Assembly: GCF_008042035.1 (NCBI RefSeq)
Contig: NZ_RDBL01000006.1
Span: 769,292 to 833,291 of the forward strand
Reading direction: 5' to 3'
DNA: 64,000 bases
Origin: Streptomyces sp. col6
Lineage (GTDB): Bacteria; Actinomycetota; Actinomycetes; Streptomycetales; Streptomycetaceae
Position numbers and translations under genes: made by a program. Under the pieces are notes generated by a model that made no database searches, was not told where the DNA came from, and saw only the letters and a list, made by a program, of their open reading frames with translations. Positions 16,554 to 26,359 of the stretch are shown here, piece by piece (the first letter of the stretch is position 1; each line of letters begins with the position of its first letter).

Positions 16554-18836
16554 ATGGGTCGAGCGGAAGCGCGACGAGCCCAGAAGCGGGCTGCGAAGAG
16601 CGGCATACGCAGGCTCTTCACCTGGCGCAAACTTCTGGGCACGGCCTTCGGGGTGATCCTGCTGGGCATGGGCTCGTTCGCCGTGCTCTACATGGTCGTG
16701 GACGTGCCGGAGGGCAACCCCAAGATGGAGTTGCAGGCGAACGTCTACAAGTACGCCGACGGCAGCCTGCTCGCCAGGACCGGCGAGGTCAACCGCGAGG
16801 TCGTGAGCCTCGCGGAGGTGCCCAAGGAGGTCCAGGACACCTTCGTCGCCGCCGAGAACAAGTCCTTCTACAAGGACCACGGAGTCGACTTCAAGGGCAC
16901 CGCGCGCGGCCTGCTCAACACCCTCTCCGGGAAGGGCAAGCAGGGCGGCTCGACCATCACCCAGCAGTACGTCAAGAACTACTACCTCGAGCAGGACCAG
17001 ACGGTCAGCCGGAAGCTCAAGGAGCTGGTCATCTCGTTGAAGCTGGACCAGAAGAAGACCAAGAAGGAAATCCTCGCCGGCTACATCAACACCAGCTACT
17101 TCGGCCGCGGCGCCTGGGGCATCCAGGCTGCCGCGCAGGCGTACTACGGCGTGGACGCCAAGGCTCTGGACGTCTCCCAGGGCGCCTACCTCGCCGCGCT
17201 GCTCCAGGCGCCGAGCCAGTACGACTGGGCCGTCGCCGGGCCGAACGGCAAGCGCCTCGTCAAGGCGCGCTGGGCGTACACGCTCGACAACATGGTCGAG
17301 GAGGGCTGGCTGGACTCCGGCAAGCGCCAGAAGCTCACGTTCCCCACGCCTCACGACCCCAAGCCGGTGAACGGCTCGGCCGGCCAGAAGGGCTACATCG
17401 TCGACGCGGCCCGCAAGGCCGTGATCAAGCAGGCGGGCATCACCGAGGACCAGTTCGACCGCGGCGGCTGGACGATCACCGTCAACATCGACAAGAAGAA
17501 GCAGAAGCAGCTGGAGAAGTCGGTCGAGAAGCAGCTGCTCGACAAGCTGGACACCAAGAAGCGCAAGCTCGACCAGGACATCCAGGCCGGCGCCGCCTCG
17601 GTCGACCCGAAGACCGGTGCGGTGGTCGCGCTGTACGGCGGTCGCGGCCAGAGCGAGCACTGGATCTCCAACGCCTCGCGGCGCGACTACCAGCCCGCCT
17701 CCACCTTCAAGCCGGTCATCCTCGCCGCCGCCCTCGACAACGAGTCGAAGACCCAGGACGGCGAGCGGATCACCGCGAACACCCGCTACGACGGCACCAG
17801 CAAGCGCCCCGTCGTCGGCGGTGACCGGTACTTCGCCCCGGAGAACGAGGACGACCACAACTACGGGCAGATCACCGTCCAGACCGCGATGAACGCGTCC
17901 GTCAACTCCGTCTTCGCGCAGATGGGCGTCGACGTCGGCATGGACAAGGTGATGAAGACCGCCGGCAAGCTCGGCATGAACGTGGACGGGCTGGAAGCCG
18001 CGCCCGCGCAGACCCTCGGTTCCATGGGCGCGAGCCCGCTGGAGATGGCCGGGATCTACGCCACGCTCGACAACCACGGCAAGCAGGTCACCCCGCAGAT
18101 CGTGAAGTCCGCCGTGCACCAGGGCGACTCCCCGGTGAAGCTGCCCGACGCGATCGGCGAGCAGGTGATCTCCCACCAGGCCGCGGACTCCGTGACGTCC
18201 GTGCTGACCGGTGTGGTCGACGACGGTACGGCCCGCGGGTCGGTCCGCAACGCGGAGGGGCTCTCCGACAAGGACATCGCGGGCAAGACCGGTACCTCCG
18301 ACGACAACAAGTCGGCCTGGTTCACCGGCTACACCTCCAACCTGGTCACCTCGGTCGGGCTCTTCGGCGAGGCGGCCTTCGACCGCACCGCCGACGACGG
18401 CAAGAAGATCAAGAAGAACGCGCAGGTGACCCTCCAGGGCGCCGGCGGCGGCGGCCGCGTCAACGGCGGCGGCTTCCCGGCCGAGATCTGGGCCGACTAC
18501 ATGGGCCACTCCGTCGGCAAGGCCCGCGAGTTCGACCTGGACACGGACATGGGCGCCGCGGTCAGCCCGCCGCCCGTGTCCCACTCGCCGAGCCCGAGCA
18601 CCTCGCCCTCCGACAAGCCCTCGCCCTCCACGTCGCCGTCCACCTCGCCGTCCTCCGAGCCGCCGCCGGCCAGCGAGTCCCCGCAGAGCTCCCCGCCCGC
18701 CTCGCCCTCCGACGACACCTCGGGCGAGCCGCCCACCAACCCGTCGACCCAGCCGGGACCGGACCCCTCGACGTCCGTGGGGCTGCCGGACCTCTCGGGG
18801 GACAAGAAGCCGGACCGCAACGACGACGACAGGTGA
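16554..18836 (+). CDS. Class A penicillin-binding protein (transglycosylase-transpeptidase)
   Basis: 760 residues from ATG 16554; an open extension to 16401 is unlikely to be translated. A short basic cytoplasmic tail and one membrane helix (LLGTAFGVILLGMGSFAVLYMVV) precede a GT51 transglycosylase domain (catalytic Glu101 in AAENKSFYKDHGVD, then GGSTITQQYVKN) and a transpeptidase domain with Ser383-x-x-Lys (STFKP), SVN at 449-451 and KTGT at 578. The last 110 residues are a Ser/Pro-rich disordered tail with SPSTSPS-type repeats. It polymerises and cross-links peptidoglycan outside the membrane. Followed by a very strong hairpin. Confidence 0.95.
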   Translation: MGRAEARRAQKRAAKSGIRRLFTWRKLLGTAFGVILLGMGSFAVLYMVVDVPEGNPKMELQANVYKYADGSLLARTGEVNREVVSLAEVPKEVQDTFVAAENKSFYKDHGVDFKGTARGLLNTLSGKGKQGGSTITQQYVKNYYLEQDQTVSRKLKELVISLKLDQKKTKKEILAGYINTSYFGRGAWGIQAAAQAYYGVDAKALDVSQGAYLAALLQAPSQYDWAVAGPNGKRLVKARWAYTLDNMVEEGWLDSGKRQKLTFPTPHDPKPVNGSAGQKGYIVDAARKAVIKQAGITEDQFDRGGWTITVNIDKKKQKQLEKSVEKQLLDKLDTKKRKLDQDIQAGAASVDPKTGAVVALYGGRGQSEHWISNASRRDYQPASTFKPVILAAALDNESKTQDGERITANTRYDGTSKRPVVGGDRYFAPENEDDHNYGQITVQTAMNASVNSVFAQMGVDVGMDKVMKTAGKLGMNVDGLEAAPAQTLGSMGASPLEMAGIYATLDNHGKQVTPQIVKSAVHQGDSPVKLPDAIGEQVISHQAADSVTSVLTGVVDDGTARGSVRNAEGLSDKDIAGKTGTSDDNKSAWFTGYTSNLVTSVGLFGEAAFDRTADDGKKIKKNAQVTLQGAGGGGRVNGGGFPAEIWADYMGHSVGKAREFDLDTDMGAAVSPPPVSHSPSPSTSPSDKPSPSTSPSTSPSSEPPPASESPQSSPPASPSDDTSGEPPTNPSTQPGPDPSTSVGLPDLSGDKKPDRNDDDR

Positions 18837-18866
18837 CCCGCTGAACCGCGACGCCTGACAGTGACG

Positions 18867-18905
18867 ACGGGCGGTGTACGAGGCTCCTCCTCGTACACCG
18901 CCCGT
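18867..18905. terminator. Bidirectional terminator after the PBP gene
   Basis: A perfect 17-bp stem (18867-18883 with 18889-18905) and five-base loop between convergent genes. Confidence 0.85.
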
Positions 18906-18924
18906 TCGCGTGTCTCCGCCGGCG

Positions 18925-20814
18925 CTACCCGCGCACCGGCATCTCGAACCACACGACCTTGCCGGTCGACAGGCGCGTCGCGCCCCACCGCCGGGCCAGC
19001 CGGTTGACCAGGAACAGGCCGCGCCCGTTCTCGTCCATGTCCTTGGCGCGGCGCTGCCGGGGGAGCTGCGGGGAGTCGTCGCCGACCTCGCAGCGCAGGG
19101 TGTCGGTGCGCAGCAGGCGCAGGGTCACCGGGCGCTCCGCGTACCGCACGGCGTTGGTGACCACCTCGCTGATCAGGAGCTCCACCGAGTCCGAGAGGTC
19201 GTCCAGGCCCCACCGGCCGAGCGCCCTGCGCGCCAGCCTGCGGGCCCGGCCGGGGGCGGACTCGTCCGGCTCCAGGAACCAGTACGCGACGTCGCTCGGC
19301 GCGATCCCGTCGAAGCGGGCGGCCAGCAGCGCGATGTCGTCGTCCCGGTCACCCGGGCCGAGCATGTCCAGCACGTCGTCGCACAGGGCCTCCAGCGGCG
19401 GCGAGTGGTCCGGACCGGTCAGCCGGGCGGTCGCGGCGAGCCGTTCGCGCAGCATCTCGATGCCCGTCCACACGTCCCGCAGCCGCGACTCGACCAGGCC
19501 GTCGGTGTACAGCAGCAGCGTCGCACCGGCCGGCGCGTCCAGCTCGACCGCCTCGAAGTCCACCCCGCCGACACCGATCGGGGCGCCCGGGGGCACCCGC
19601 AGCACCTCCGCGCGGCCGCCCAGGTGGAGCAGGACGGGCGGCGGGTGGCCGGCGTTGGCGACGGTGATGCGGTGCGCGACGGGGTCGTACACCGCGTACA
19701 GGCAGGTGGCCATGCGGTCGCTGCCGAGGCGCTGCGCCTGTTCGTCGAGGTGGTGCAGCACCTCCTGCGGGGGCAGGTCGAGCCCGGCCAGGGTCTGCGC
19801 GGTGGTGCGGAGCTGCCCCATGATCGCGGCGGACGTCATCGAGTGGCCCATCACGTCACCGACGACCAGGGCGACCCGGCTGCCGGGCAGCGGGATCGCG
19901 TCGTACCAGTCGCCGCCGACCCGGGCCGTCTCGGCGGCCGGGAGGTAGCGCGAGGCGAGCTTCACGCCGGTCGGCTGGGGGAGCGAGTCGGGGAGCATCG
20001 TGCGCTGGAGCTCGTCGGCGATGTACGCCTCGCGCCCGTAGAGCACGGCCTTGTCGATGCCGAGGGCGGTGTGCGTCGCCAGCTGGGCGGCCACCAGCAG
20101 GTCGTTGGCCTCGAACGCCGGGCGTTCGGCGCCGCGCAGGAAGACCGCCGCCCCGATGACCCGTCGCCGGCCGCGCAGCGGGGCCAGGATCACCCGGTGT
20201 CCGGACGGCACCGGACGGTCCGCGCCGAGCAGTTCGGGCAGCGCGACACGGGCCGCGGCGGAGTCGCCGAAGACCGGCCGCACCCCGCGCAGCACCTCGG
20301 CGAGCGCGCTCCCGGCCCGCACCTCGCACAGCTCGGCGGCGGGCATCAGATCGGCCTGCGGGTCGACGGCGGGCAGCCGCAGCCGCTCGGTCTCCGACAG
20401 GCTCTCGGTCTCCTCGTCGGTCAGCCGCAGCCGGTCCGAGCGGCGCAGCCGCAGCACGAACGGGTTGACCGGCCGCTCGTCGCCGACAGGCAGCGGGTCG
20501 CGGAGGTAGACGAGTATGGCGTCGGAGAACGTCGGCACGCTGGCCCGGCACAGCCCCAGCACGATCTCGTCCAGGTCTATGCCCCGGGCGATCCGCCGGG
20601 TCGCGGCCCCCACGAAGCGCAGCCGGTCGCCCTCGCGCCGGGTCGCCGCCTGTGGGTCGGGGGCCGTCGCGCCCGGACCCTTGGCGGGTGCCGGGATCGC
20701 GGTGGCGGCAGCGGCGGCCGCCACGGCGGCGTCCCGCTGCCGCGGCCGGGTGCGTTCCTGCGGCCGGGCGGCGAGAGGCTGCCGGCCTTCGTGGGAGGTG
20801 GGGTGCTCCGTCAC
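18925..20814 (-). CDS. GAF / SpoIIE-type phosphatase with HATPase domain
   Basis: About 629 residues from GTG 20814; the frame stays open to 20901, so the start is uncertain. After an Ala/Pro-rich N-terminus comes a GAF-like sensor domain (about residues 130-270), then a PP2C/SpoIIE phosphatase domain (ARVGGDWYDAIPLPG, VVGDVMGHSMTSAAIMGQLR, LLLYTDGLVE with the metal-binding Asp residues), and a C-terminal histidine-kinase-like ATPase domain (SDSVELLISEVVTNAVRYA, DENGRGLFLVNRLARRWG) of the anti-sigma/RsbW type. Streptomyces has many such RsbU-RsbW fusions that act in sigma-factor partner switching. Partners are not encoded nearby. Confidence 0.88.
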   Translation of the reverse strand: MTEHPTSHEGRQPLAARPQERTRPRQRDAAVAAAAAATAIPAPAKGPGATAPDPQAATRREGDRLRFVGAATRRIARGIDLDEIVLGLCRASVPTFSDAILVYLRDPLPVGDERPVNPFVLRLRRSDRLRLTDEETESLSETERLRLPAVDPQADLMPAAELCEVRAGSALAEVLRGVRPVFGDSAAARVALPELLGADRPVPSGHRVILAPLRGRRRVIGAAVFLRGAERPAFEANDLLVAAQLATHTALGIDKAVLYGREAYIADELQRTMLPDSLPQPTGVKLASRYLPAAETARVGGDWYDAIPLPGSRVALVVGDVMGHSMTSAAIMGQLRTTAQTLAGLDLPPQEVLHHLDEQAQRLGSDRMATCLYAVYDPVAHRITVANAGHPPPVLLHLGGRAEVLRVPPGAPIGVGGVDFEAVELDAPAGATLLLYTDGLVESRLRDVWTGIEMLRERLAATARLTGPDHSPPLEALCDDVLDMLGPGDRDDDIALLAARFDGIAPSDVAYWFLEPDESAPGRARRLARRALGRWGLDDLSDSVELLISEVVTNAVRYAERPVTLRLLRTDTLRCEVGDDSPQLPRQRRAKDMDENGRGLFLVNRLARRWGATRLSTGKVVWFEMPVRG

Positions 20815-21201
20815 GCGTGGGATTCCGTCCGTCCGGGCCGGTTGTATGAGGCAATCACCTTGTGGGGCGCTACTGTGCCCCGGCAGGAGCGGCAATAACA
20901 ACGGCTGACATCGCCTTCCCCGCCACGCGGGGCCGAAACCGTATGTCTGCTCGGAATGCCGGTGACAACGTTTCCGAAGGGGCGGCAGCGGACAGCGGCG
21001 GCCACGTCTCCACCCCCTCGTAGTGGCTCATGCGATGCGGGCAACTCGTGCGGCTCGTGACGCCGGTGCGGCCCTCGGGCCGCCGTTTGTGCGACGAGAC
21101 GATGACTTACGGTCAGGTCCTGCGCCCCGCCTGCCGGTTGGGGCCGAGCCGCTCTCCTCGGGACGATCCTACGTTTGCCCCCCTGGGGTGCATCAAGGGT
21201 C
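20815..21201. other. Gene-free region between the phosphatase and DUF402 genes
   Basis: About 387 bases. Its left part is the probable promoter of the phosphatase (or its extended N-terminus if an upstream start is used); the right part follows the DUF402 stop on the minus strand. I find no convincing small gene, RNA or strong terminator in it. Confidence 0.4.
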
Positions 21202-21909
21202 TCACGACGGCATGGCGGAAGCCGTGCGGTCGGAACCGTCCGGCCGGCGGTCCCAGTCGTCCGGCAGTTCGGGCACCCGCCACGCCGGGTCGGGCCGCCA
21301 GTTCTCCCAGCCGTCCCGGAACGGCGCCCCCCAGTCGCGGATCAGCCCGACCGCGGCGCGCCCCGCCTCCCGCACCCGGTGCGCCACGTCCGGCGTGATC
21401 AGGCCCACCCGCTGGGCCTGCTCGAACTCGTCCTCGTCGCGCCAGAGCCAGCTGCGGTCCGGGTAGACGGAGATGTCCAGGAAGTGGTCCTCGGAGTCGG
21501 TACCGCCCGCCCACCTGGTGCGGGGCTCTTCCAGGTTCACGTACCAGCTGCGGAACTGCCAGCCGCGCTCCCAGAACAGCCAGACGGACCAGGGCTGGCC
21601 GGGCCCGGCCAGCTTCAGCACCCCGTTGCCCAGCCACTGCGAACGGGCCGTCGTGCGCGGGGCGGTGTACCGGGTGGCGAGTGGCTCGGCGTGCACGTCG
21701 GTGCCGTCGGCCAGGACCGGCTTGACGCACTCGGTGCCGGGCGCCACCCACACCGCGAGCAGGTCCTCGGTGTCCTGGACGACCGTGACGGGGCGGCAGA
21801 TGTGGAACGCGTGAGCGGCTGAATCCGGCCGTCGGGGGCCGTTCCCGCGGTAGCGCCACAGGATCTGGTCACCCGGCGCCCAGCGCTCGGTCCCTCCGGT
21901 ACCTGTCAT
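21202..21909 (-). CDS. DUF402 domain protein
   Basis: 235 residues. The central region has the DUF402 pattern: a tryptophan-rich beta barrel core (PWSVWLFWERGWQFRSWYVNLEEP), then DHFLDISVYPDRSWLWRDEDEFEQA with the acidic residues that bind metal in characterised members. One group of this family is a nucleoside tri/diphosphate phosphatase (Ntdp); whether this member hydrolyses nucleotides is unknown. It lies 44 bases before the fumC stop; each is on the minus strand with fumC upstream, so they may be cotranscribed. Confidence 0.8.
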   Translation of the reverse strand: MTGTGGTERWAPGDQILWRYRGNGPRRPDSAAHAFHICRPVTVVQDTEDLLAVWVAPGTECVKPVLADGTDVHAEPLATRYTAPRTTARSQWLGNGVLKLAGPGQPWSVWLFWERGWQFRSWYVNLEEPRTRWAGGTDSEDHFLDISVYPDRSWLWRDEDEFEQAQRVGLITPDVAHRVREAGRAAVGLIRDWGAPFRDGWENWRPDPAWRVPELPDDWDRRPDGSDRTASAMPS

Positions 21910-21953
21910 GGAGAGATCCTACGGAGCGTGCCGCCCCCGCGCGGTGGCGCCCG

Positions 21954-23357
21954 TCACGGACGGGTCATGCGCAGCACGTCCAGGGCCTCGTCGAGCTGCT
22001 CCTCGGTCAGGTCTCCGCGCTCCACATAGCCGGATTCGAGGACCACTTCACGGATCGTCCGGCGTTCCGCGAGCGACTTCTTGGCGACCTTGGCCGCCTC
22101 CTCGTAGCCGATGTACTTGTTCAGCGGGGTGACGACGGACGGCGAGGACTCGGCGTACTCCCTGGCCCGCTCGGCGTGCGCCGTGATTCCGTCCACCGTG
22201 CGGTCCGCGAGCAGCCGGGAGGCGTTGGCCAGCAGCCGTACGGACTCCAGCAGGTTCTTCGCGATGACCGGGAGCATCACGTTCAGCTCGAAGTTTCCCG
22301 CGGCGCCCGCGGCGGCGACCGTGGCGTCGTTCCCCGTCACCTGCGCGGCCACCATCAGCACCGCCTCGGGGATGACCGGGTTGACCTTGCCCGGCATGAT
22401 CGAGGAGCCGGGCTGCAGGTCGGGCAGGGAGATCTCGGCGAGACCGGTGCGCGGGCCGGACGCCATCCAGCGCAGGTCGTTGCAGATCTTGGTGAGCGAG
22501 ACCCCGATGGTGCGCAGCTGGCCCGAGGTCTCCACCAGGCCGTCCCGCGCGCCCTGTGCCTCGAAGTGGTCGCGCGCCTCGGTGAGCGGCAGCCCGGTGA
22601 CGCGGGCCACCTCGGCGATCACGGCGGCCGAGAAGCCGGGCGGGGTGTTGATGCCGGTGCCCACGGCCGTGCCGCCGAGGGGGAGTTCGGCGAGGCGGGG
22701 GAGCGAGGCGCGCAGCCGCTCGACGCCGTAGCGGATCTGGGCGGCGTACCCCCCGAACTCCTGGCCGAGGGTGACGGGCGTGGCGTCCATGAGGTGGGTG
22801 CGCCCGGACTTCACGACCGTCGCGAACTCCTGCGCCTTGCGCTCCAGGGCGGCGGCCAGGTGCTCCAGGGCGGGGATCAGGTCGGCGGTGACCGCGGCGG
22901 TCGCGGCGATGTGGATGGAGGACGGGAAGACGTCGTTGGAGGACTGCGATGCGTTGACGTGGTCGTTGGGGTGGACCTCGCGGCCGAGGCGCTCGGTGGC
23001 GAGGGTGGCCACGACCTCATTGGTGTTCATGTTCGACGAGGTACCCGAGCCCGTCTGGAAGACGTCGACCGGGAAGTGCGCGTCCCAGCGCCCCTCGGCG
23101 ACCTCCTCGGCGGCTTCCCGGACGGCCCGCGCGATATCCGGGTCGAGGACCTTCAGCTCGGCGTTGACCTTGGCGGCGGCGGCCTTGATACGGGCCAGGG
23201 CCTCGATGTGGGCCCGCTCCAGGCGCTGTCCGGAGACCGGGAAGTTCTCCACGGCCCGCTGCGTCTGGGCCCGCCACTTCGCGTTCGCGGGCACCCTGAC
23301 CTCGCCCATCGAGTCGTGCTCGACGCGGTAGCCGTCGTGCGTTCCCTGATCCGTCAT
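21954..23357 (-). CDS. fumC: Class II fumarate hydratase
   Basis: 467 residues. Conserved landmarks of the fumarase/aspartase superfamily appear in order: [13 protein letters not shown], the [21 protein letters not shown] region, [19 protein letters not shown], and the signature [11 protein letters not shown] with its flexible loop. It interconverts fumarate and malate without an iron-sulfur cluster, in the cytoplasm. The DUF402 gene follows on the same strand. A class I fumarase gene lies about 6 kb away (29172-30839), so the cell has an iron-sulfur and an oxygen-stable enzyme for the same step. Confidence 0.95.
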   Translation of the reverse strand: MTDQGTHDGYRVEHDSMGEVRVPANAKWRAQTQRAVENFPVSGQRLERAHIEALARIKAAAAKVNAELKVLDPDIARAVREAAEEVAEGRWDAHFPVDVFQTGSGTSSNMNTNEVVATLATERLGREVHPNDHVNASQSSNDVFPSSIHIAATAAVTADLIPALEHLAAALERKAQEFATVVKSGRTHLMDATPVTLGQEFGGYAAQIRYGVERLRASLPRLAELPLGGTAVGTGINTPPGFSAAVIAEVARVTGLPLTEARDHFEAQGARDGLVETSGQLRTIGVSLTKICNDLRWMASGPRTGLAEISLPDLQPGSSIMPGKVNPVIPEAVLMVAAQVTGNDATVAAAGAAGNFELNVMLPVIAKNLLESVRLLANASRLLADRTVDGITAHAERAREYAESSPSVVTPLNKYIGYEEAAKVAKKSLAERRTIREVVLESGYVERGDLTEEQLDEALDVLRMTRP

Positions 23358-23471
23358 CGTTCAACCTCTCTGAAGTCACCCAAAAAGATGAGCACTTGTC
23401 TTGTTCCATGTATTCCCAAGTCGCCTACCGGCCAGTAAATACCGGGGGTAACAACAACCCGGGGAGGCGCA
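23358..23471. promoter_or_regulatory. Divergent promoter region of fumC and the SGNH esterase
   Basis: 114 bases between two start codons. The middle is A/T-richer than its surroundings (CACCCAAAAAGATGAGCACT, CCAGTAAATACC) and GGGGAGGCGCA is the ribosome-binding site of the esterase. No clear operator seen. Confidence 0.5.
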
Positions 23472-24998
23472 ATGACGCGCACCAGGCACAGAATCCGCTG
23501 TACCGTCGCGGCCGCCGCGGCCATCGCGGCGGCGTTCGGCGGGATGACCGCGGCGACGGGCACGGCCGCCGCCGCACAGCCCGGTACCACCAGTACCGCA
23601 TCGACCCCCCTGCCGCCGGAACTGGAGGCCATCCGCGCCGCCGAGGCCACCCAGCTGTACGGCGACCCGGCCGAGCGGCCGCTCGCACAGCGCAAGACCG
23701 GGCTCATCTCGCTCGGCGACAGCGAGATCTCCGGCGAGGGCGTCGGCACGTACGAGGCGGGCACCAACGGCCCCGACAACTGGTGCCACCGCTCGCCCGA
23801 CTCCGCCATCCACCGCACGGGCATCGCGGCCGACGTCACGTACAACGTCTCGTGCTCCGGCGCGTACACCGGAAACATCGTCATCGGCGGCTCCAAGCAG
23901 TACGCCGACGAACTGGTGCAGAGCGACAACCTGGCCGTCAAGGCGCGCAACACCCGCATCAAGATGATCGTGCTGGTGGCGGGTGCCAACGACGACCTCC
24001 AGTTCGGGCCCGTCATGACGGACTGCGTCGAGCGCTGGGTCCTCATCCAGGGCCCGTGTCAGTCGAAGTACGAGGGCGGCTGGCAGGCCCGCGTGGACGG
24101 GCTCGTCCCCAAGGTCGAGAAGACCGTGCGCGACCTGCGGACGGTGATGACCGGTGCCGGTTACGCGGACAGCGACTACAAGCTCGTCGTCATGGGCTAC
24201 CCGAGCCCCATCGGCCCGGACTTCTACGACAACCCGAACTTCCCCGGGAAGCTTCCCGGCGGCTGCGCCGGGTACGACTCCGACGCCGCCTGGGGCCGCA
24301 ACGCCGCCGTTCCCGCCTTCGAGCGCGGCATGCGCAAGGCCGCGGCCGACACCGGGGCCGTCTACCTGGACAACTCCCGGCTCTTCCACGGCCACGAGGT
24401 GTGCAGCGAGTCCGCCTGGGCGCGCGGCCTCTACATCGACCTGTCGCACTTCCCGCCGGACTCCAACTCGGTGCGCCAGTCCTTCCACCCGAACGCGTCC
24501 GGGCACGGCGCCTTCGCCTCCTGCCTGACCCAGATCTACAACTCCGGCCTGCGCGAGGCGAGCTGCGCCGACCCGGCGAGCACCGGGCAGCCCGTCCTCC
24601 AGCCGGTCGCCTGGGACGACGCCTTCAAGCCCCTGCGCGGCGAGGCGACGGCCACCTGCCTGGACGCCCCCGCCTCCGTCACCCGTAACAACACCGGGGT
24701 GACCGGCTGGGAGTGCCACGGCGGGCGCAACCAGGGCTGGTGGTACGACTCCGGCACGCAGACCCTGCGCACCGAGCTGAGCCACGACCGCTGCCTGGAC
24801 GTCCCGGGCGCCGACTACAGGGCCGGCGCCTCGCTCATCCTCTACAACTGCTCCGGCGCCGCCAACCAGCGCTTCGTCCGCCAGTCGGGGACCCTGCGCC
24901 CGGCCGCCTCCACGGGCCTGTGCGCGACCCTCGCGGGCGCCCACGACCCGCTGAGGCTCCAGGCCTGCGACGGCGGCGCGAAGCAGCGCTTCGCGTAA
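23472..24998 (+). CDS. Secreted SGNH/GDSL esterase with C-terminal ricin-type lectin domain
   Basis: 508 residues from ATG 23472, with GGGGAGG upstream. A signal peptide (RCTVAAAAAIAAAFGGMTAATGTAAAAQP) leads to an SGNH hydrolase domain: block I with the nucleophile is LISLGDSEISGEG, the Asn block is VLVAGANDD, and the catalytic His is in SFHPNASGHGAF. Several cysteines suggest disulfides outside the cell. From about residue 375 a beta-trefoil lectin domain follows (ATCLDAPAS, HDRCLDVPGAD, NQRFV), probably one that holds the enzyme on polysaccharide. It would deacylate extracellular esters or lipids. A terminator follows. Confidence 0.88.
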   Translation: MTRTRHRIRCTVAAAAAIAAAFGGMTAATGTAAAAQPGTTSTASTPLPPELEAIRAAEATQLYGDPAERPLAQRKTGLISLGDSEISGEGVGTYEAGTNGPDNWCHRSPDSAIHRTGIAADVTYNVSCSGAYTGNIVIGGSKQYADELVQSDNLAVKARNTRIKMIVLVAGANDDLQFGPVMTDCVERWVLIQGPCQSKYEGGWQARVDGLVPKVEKTVRDLRTVMTGAGYADSDYKLVVMGYPSPIGPDFYDNPNFPGKLPGGCAGYDSDAAWGRNAAVPAFERGMRKAAADTGAVYLDNSRLFHGHEVCSESAWARGLYIDLSHFPPDSNSVRQSFHPNASGHGAFASCLTQIYNSGLREASCADPASTGQPVLQPVAWDDAFKPLRGEATATCLDAPASVTRNNTGVTGWECHGGRNQGWWYDSGTQTLRTELSHDRCLDVPGADYRAGASLILYNCSGAANQRFVRQSGTLRPAASTGLCATLAGAHDPLRLQACDGGAKQRFA

Positions 24999-25008
24999 CC
25001 CGCCACCG

Positions 25009-25054
25009 ACGCGGGTACGGGCAGGGGCCGCGCGGCCCTTCCCCGTACCCGCGT
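25009..25054. terminator. Bidirectional terminator
   Basis: A perfect 13-bp stem (25009-25021 with 25042-25054), with a further GGGGCCGC/GCGGCCC inner fold, lies between the convergent esterase and aminopeptidase genes. Confidence 0.8.
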
Positions 25055-25057
25055 CTC

Positions 25058-26359
25058 TCAGCCGGACGTCACGAACGCCGTCAGGATCGCCGCCAGATGG
25101 CCCGGGTCCCGGGCCCCGCACAGCTCGCGTGCCGAGTGCATGGAGAGCCCCGGGACCCCCACGTCGACGGTCGGCACACCCAGCCGGGCCGCCGTGAGCG
25201 GGCCGATCGACGTGCCGCACGGCATCGCGTTGTTGGAGACGAACGGCTGCCACGGCGCGCCCGCCCGCTCGCAGGCCTGCGCGAACACCGCGATCCCCGT
25301 CGAGTCGGTCGCGTACCGCTGGTTGACGTTGACCTTGACCGTCGGGCCGCAGTTGGGCAGCGGCTGGTGGCCCGGGTCGTGGCGCTCCGCGTAGTTCGGG
25401 TGCACCGCGTGCGCCATGTCGGCGGAGACGCAGTAGGCACCGGCCAGCGCCCGCGACCAGTCCTCCGCGCTGCCGCCCCGGGCCGTCACCGACCGGCTCA
25501 GCACCCGTTCCAGCATCGGGCTCTGCGCGCCCGTGTCCGAGCCGCTGCCGACCTCCTCGTGGTCGAAGGCCGCCAGCACCGGGATGTACGCCGGCGGCTC
25601 GGCGGCCGTCGCCGCGGCCGTCAGCGCGGTCACCCCGGCATGCACCGACACCAGGTTGTCCAGCCGCGCGGACACCAGGAACTCCCGCTCGGCGCCCAGG
25701 TATCCGGGCGGCTGCACGTCGTGCAGCATCAGGTCCCAGCCCAGCACGTCGCCCGGCTCCGCCTCGGCCGCCGCCGCGACCCGGCGCAGCAGCGCGCCCT
25801 CGTCGGCCGCGCCGAGCGACCAGACGGGGGCGATGTGGCGCTGCCGGTCCAGGGCCAGCCCGTCGTTGACGGCGCGGTCCAGGTGGATCGCCAGCTGCGG
25901 CACCCGCAGCAGGGGCTCGTCGATCTGCACGAGCCGGCTCTCGGCCGTGCCGCCCGGCCCCCGCAGCGCGAGACGGCCGGAGATGCCCAGGTCGCGGTCG
26001 AGCCAGGTGTTGAGCGGCACCCCGCCGTAGATCTCCACCGCGACCTGCCGCCAGCCCGCCGACGCCGTGTCCGGGGTGGGTTTGACCCGCAGGTTCGGCG
26101 AGTCGGTGTGTGTGCCGATGATCCGGAACGGGGTGTGGGCGGGCAGCGACTCGGGAACGTACCAGGCGATCAGCGCGCCCCCCTGGACGACGAAGCCGCC
26201 GCCCGTGGTGCCCGTCCAGTCGTCGGTGCCGCGCAGTTCACTGAAGCCCGCCTTCTCCAGCCGCTGGGCGGCGCTCGCCACGGCGTGGTACGGGGAGGGG
26301 CTGGCGCTGATGAAGGTGAGCAGGTCGTCGGCGTGGCTGCGGTGGGGGACCGGCGTCAT
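25058..26359 (-). CDS. M18 family aminopeptidase (aspartyl aminopeptidase type)
   Basis: 433 residues from ATG 26359, preceded by GGAAAGG; the longer open frame upstream is not coding. Length and motifs match the M18 zinc peptidases: IGTHTDSPNLRVKP holds the first metal ligands, VLAAFDHEEVGSGSDTGAQSP the bridging acidic residues, and CGTSIGPLTAARLGVPTVDVGVPGLSMHSARELCG the C-terminal ligands. These form large cytoplasmic oligomers that remove N-terminal, mostly acidic, residues from peptides. It is read alone; the neighbouring MFS gene is upstream on the same strand, 411 bases away. Confidence 0.9.
   Translation of the reverse strand: MTPVPHRSHADDLLTFISASPSPYHAVASAAQRLEKAGFSELRGTDDWTGTTGGGFVVQGGALIAWYVPESLPAHTPFRIIGTHTDSPNLRVKPTPDTASAGWRQVAVEIYGGVPLNTWLDRDLGISGRLALRGPGGTAESRLVQIDEPLLRVPQLAIHLDRAVNDGLALDRQRHIAPVWSLGAADEGALLRRVAAAAEAEPGDVLGWDLMLHDVQPPGYLGAEREFLVSARLDNLVSVHAGVTALTAAATAAEPPAYIPVLAAFDHEEVGSGSDTGAQSPMLERVLSRSVTARGGSAEDWSRALAGAYCVSADMAHAVHPNYAERHDPGHQPLPNCGPTVKVNVNQRYATDSTGIAVFAQACERAGAPWQPFVSNNAMPCGTSIGPLTAARLGVPTVDVGVPGLSMHSARELCGARDPGHLAAILTAFVTSG

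Noticed and set aside
16383..18584. A minus-strand frame of 733 codons opposite the PBP gene
   Set aside because: No domain and no ribosome-binding site; the plus-strand protein has all class A PBP motifs.
20902..21201. Small genes in the gap before the DUF402 gene
   Set aside because: Open frames there run into the DUF402 gene on the opposite strand and have no ribosome-binding site or coding-like composition.
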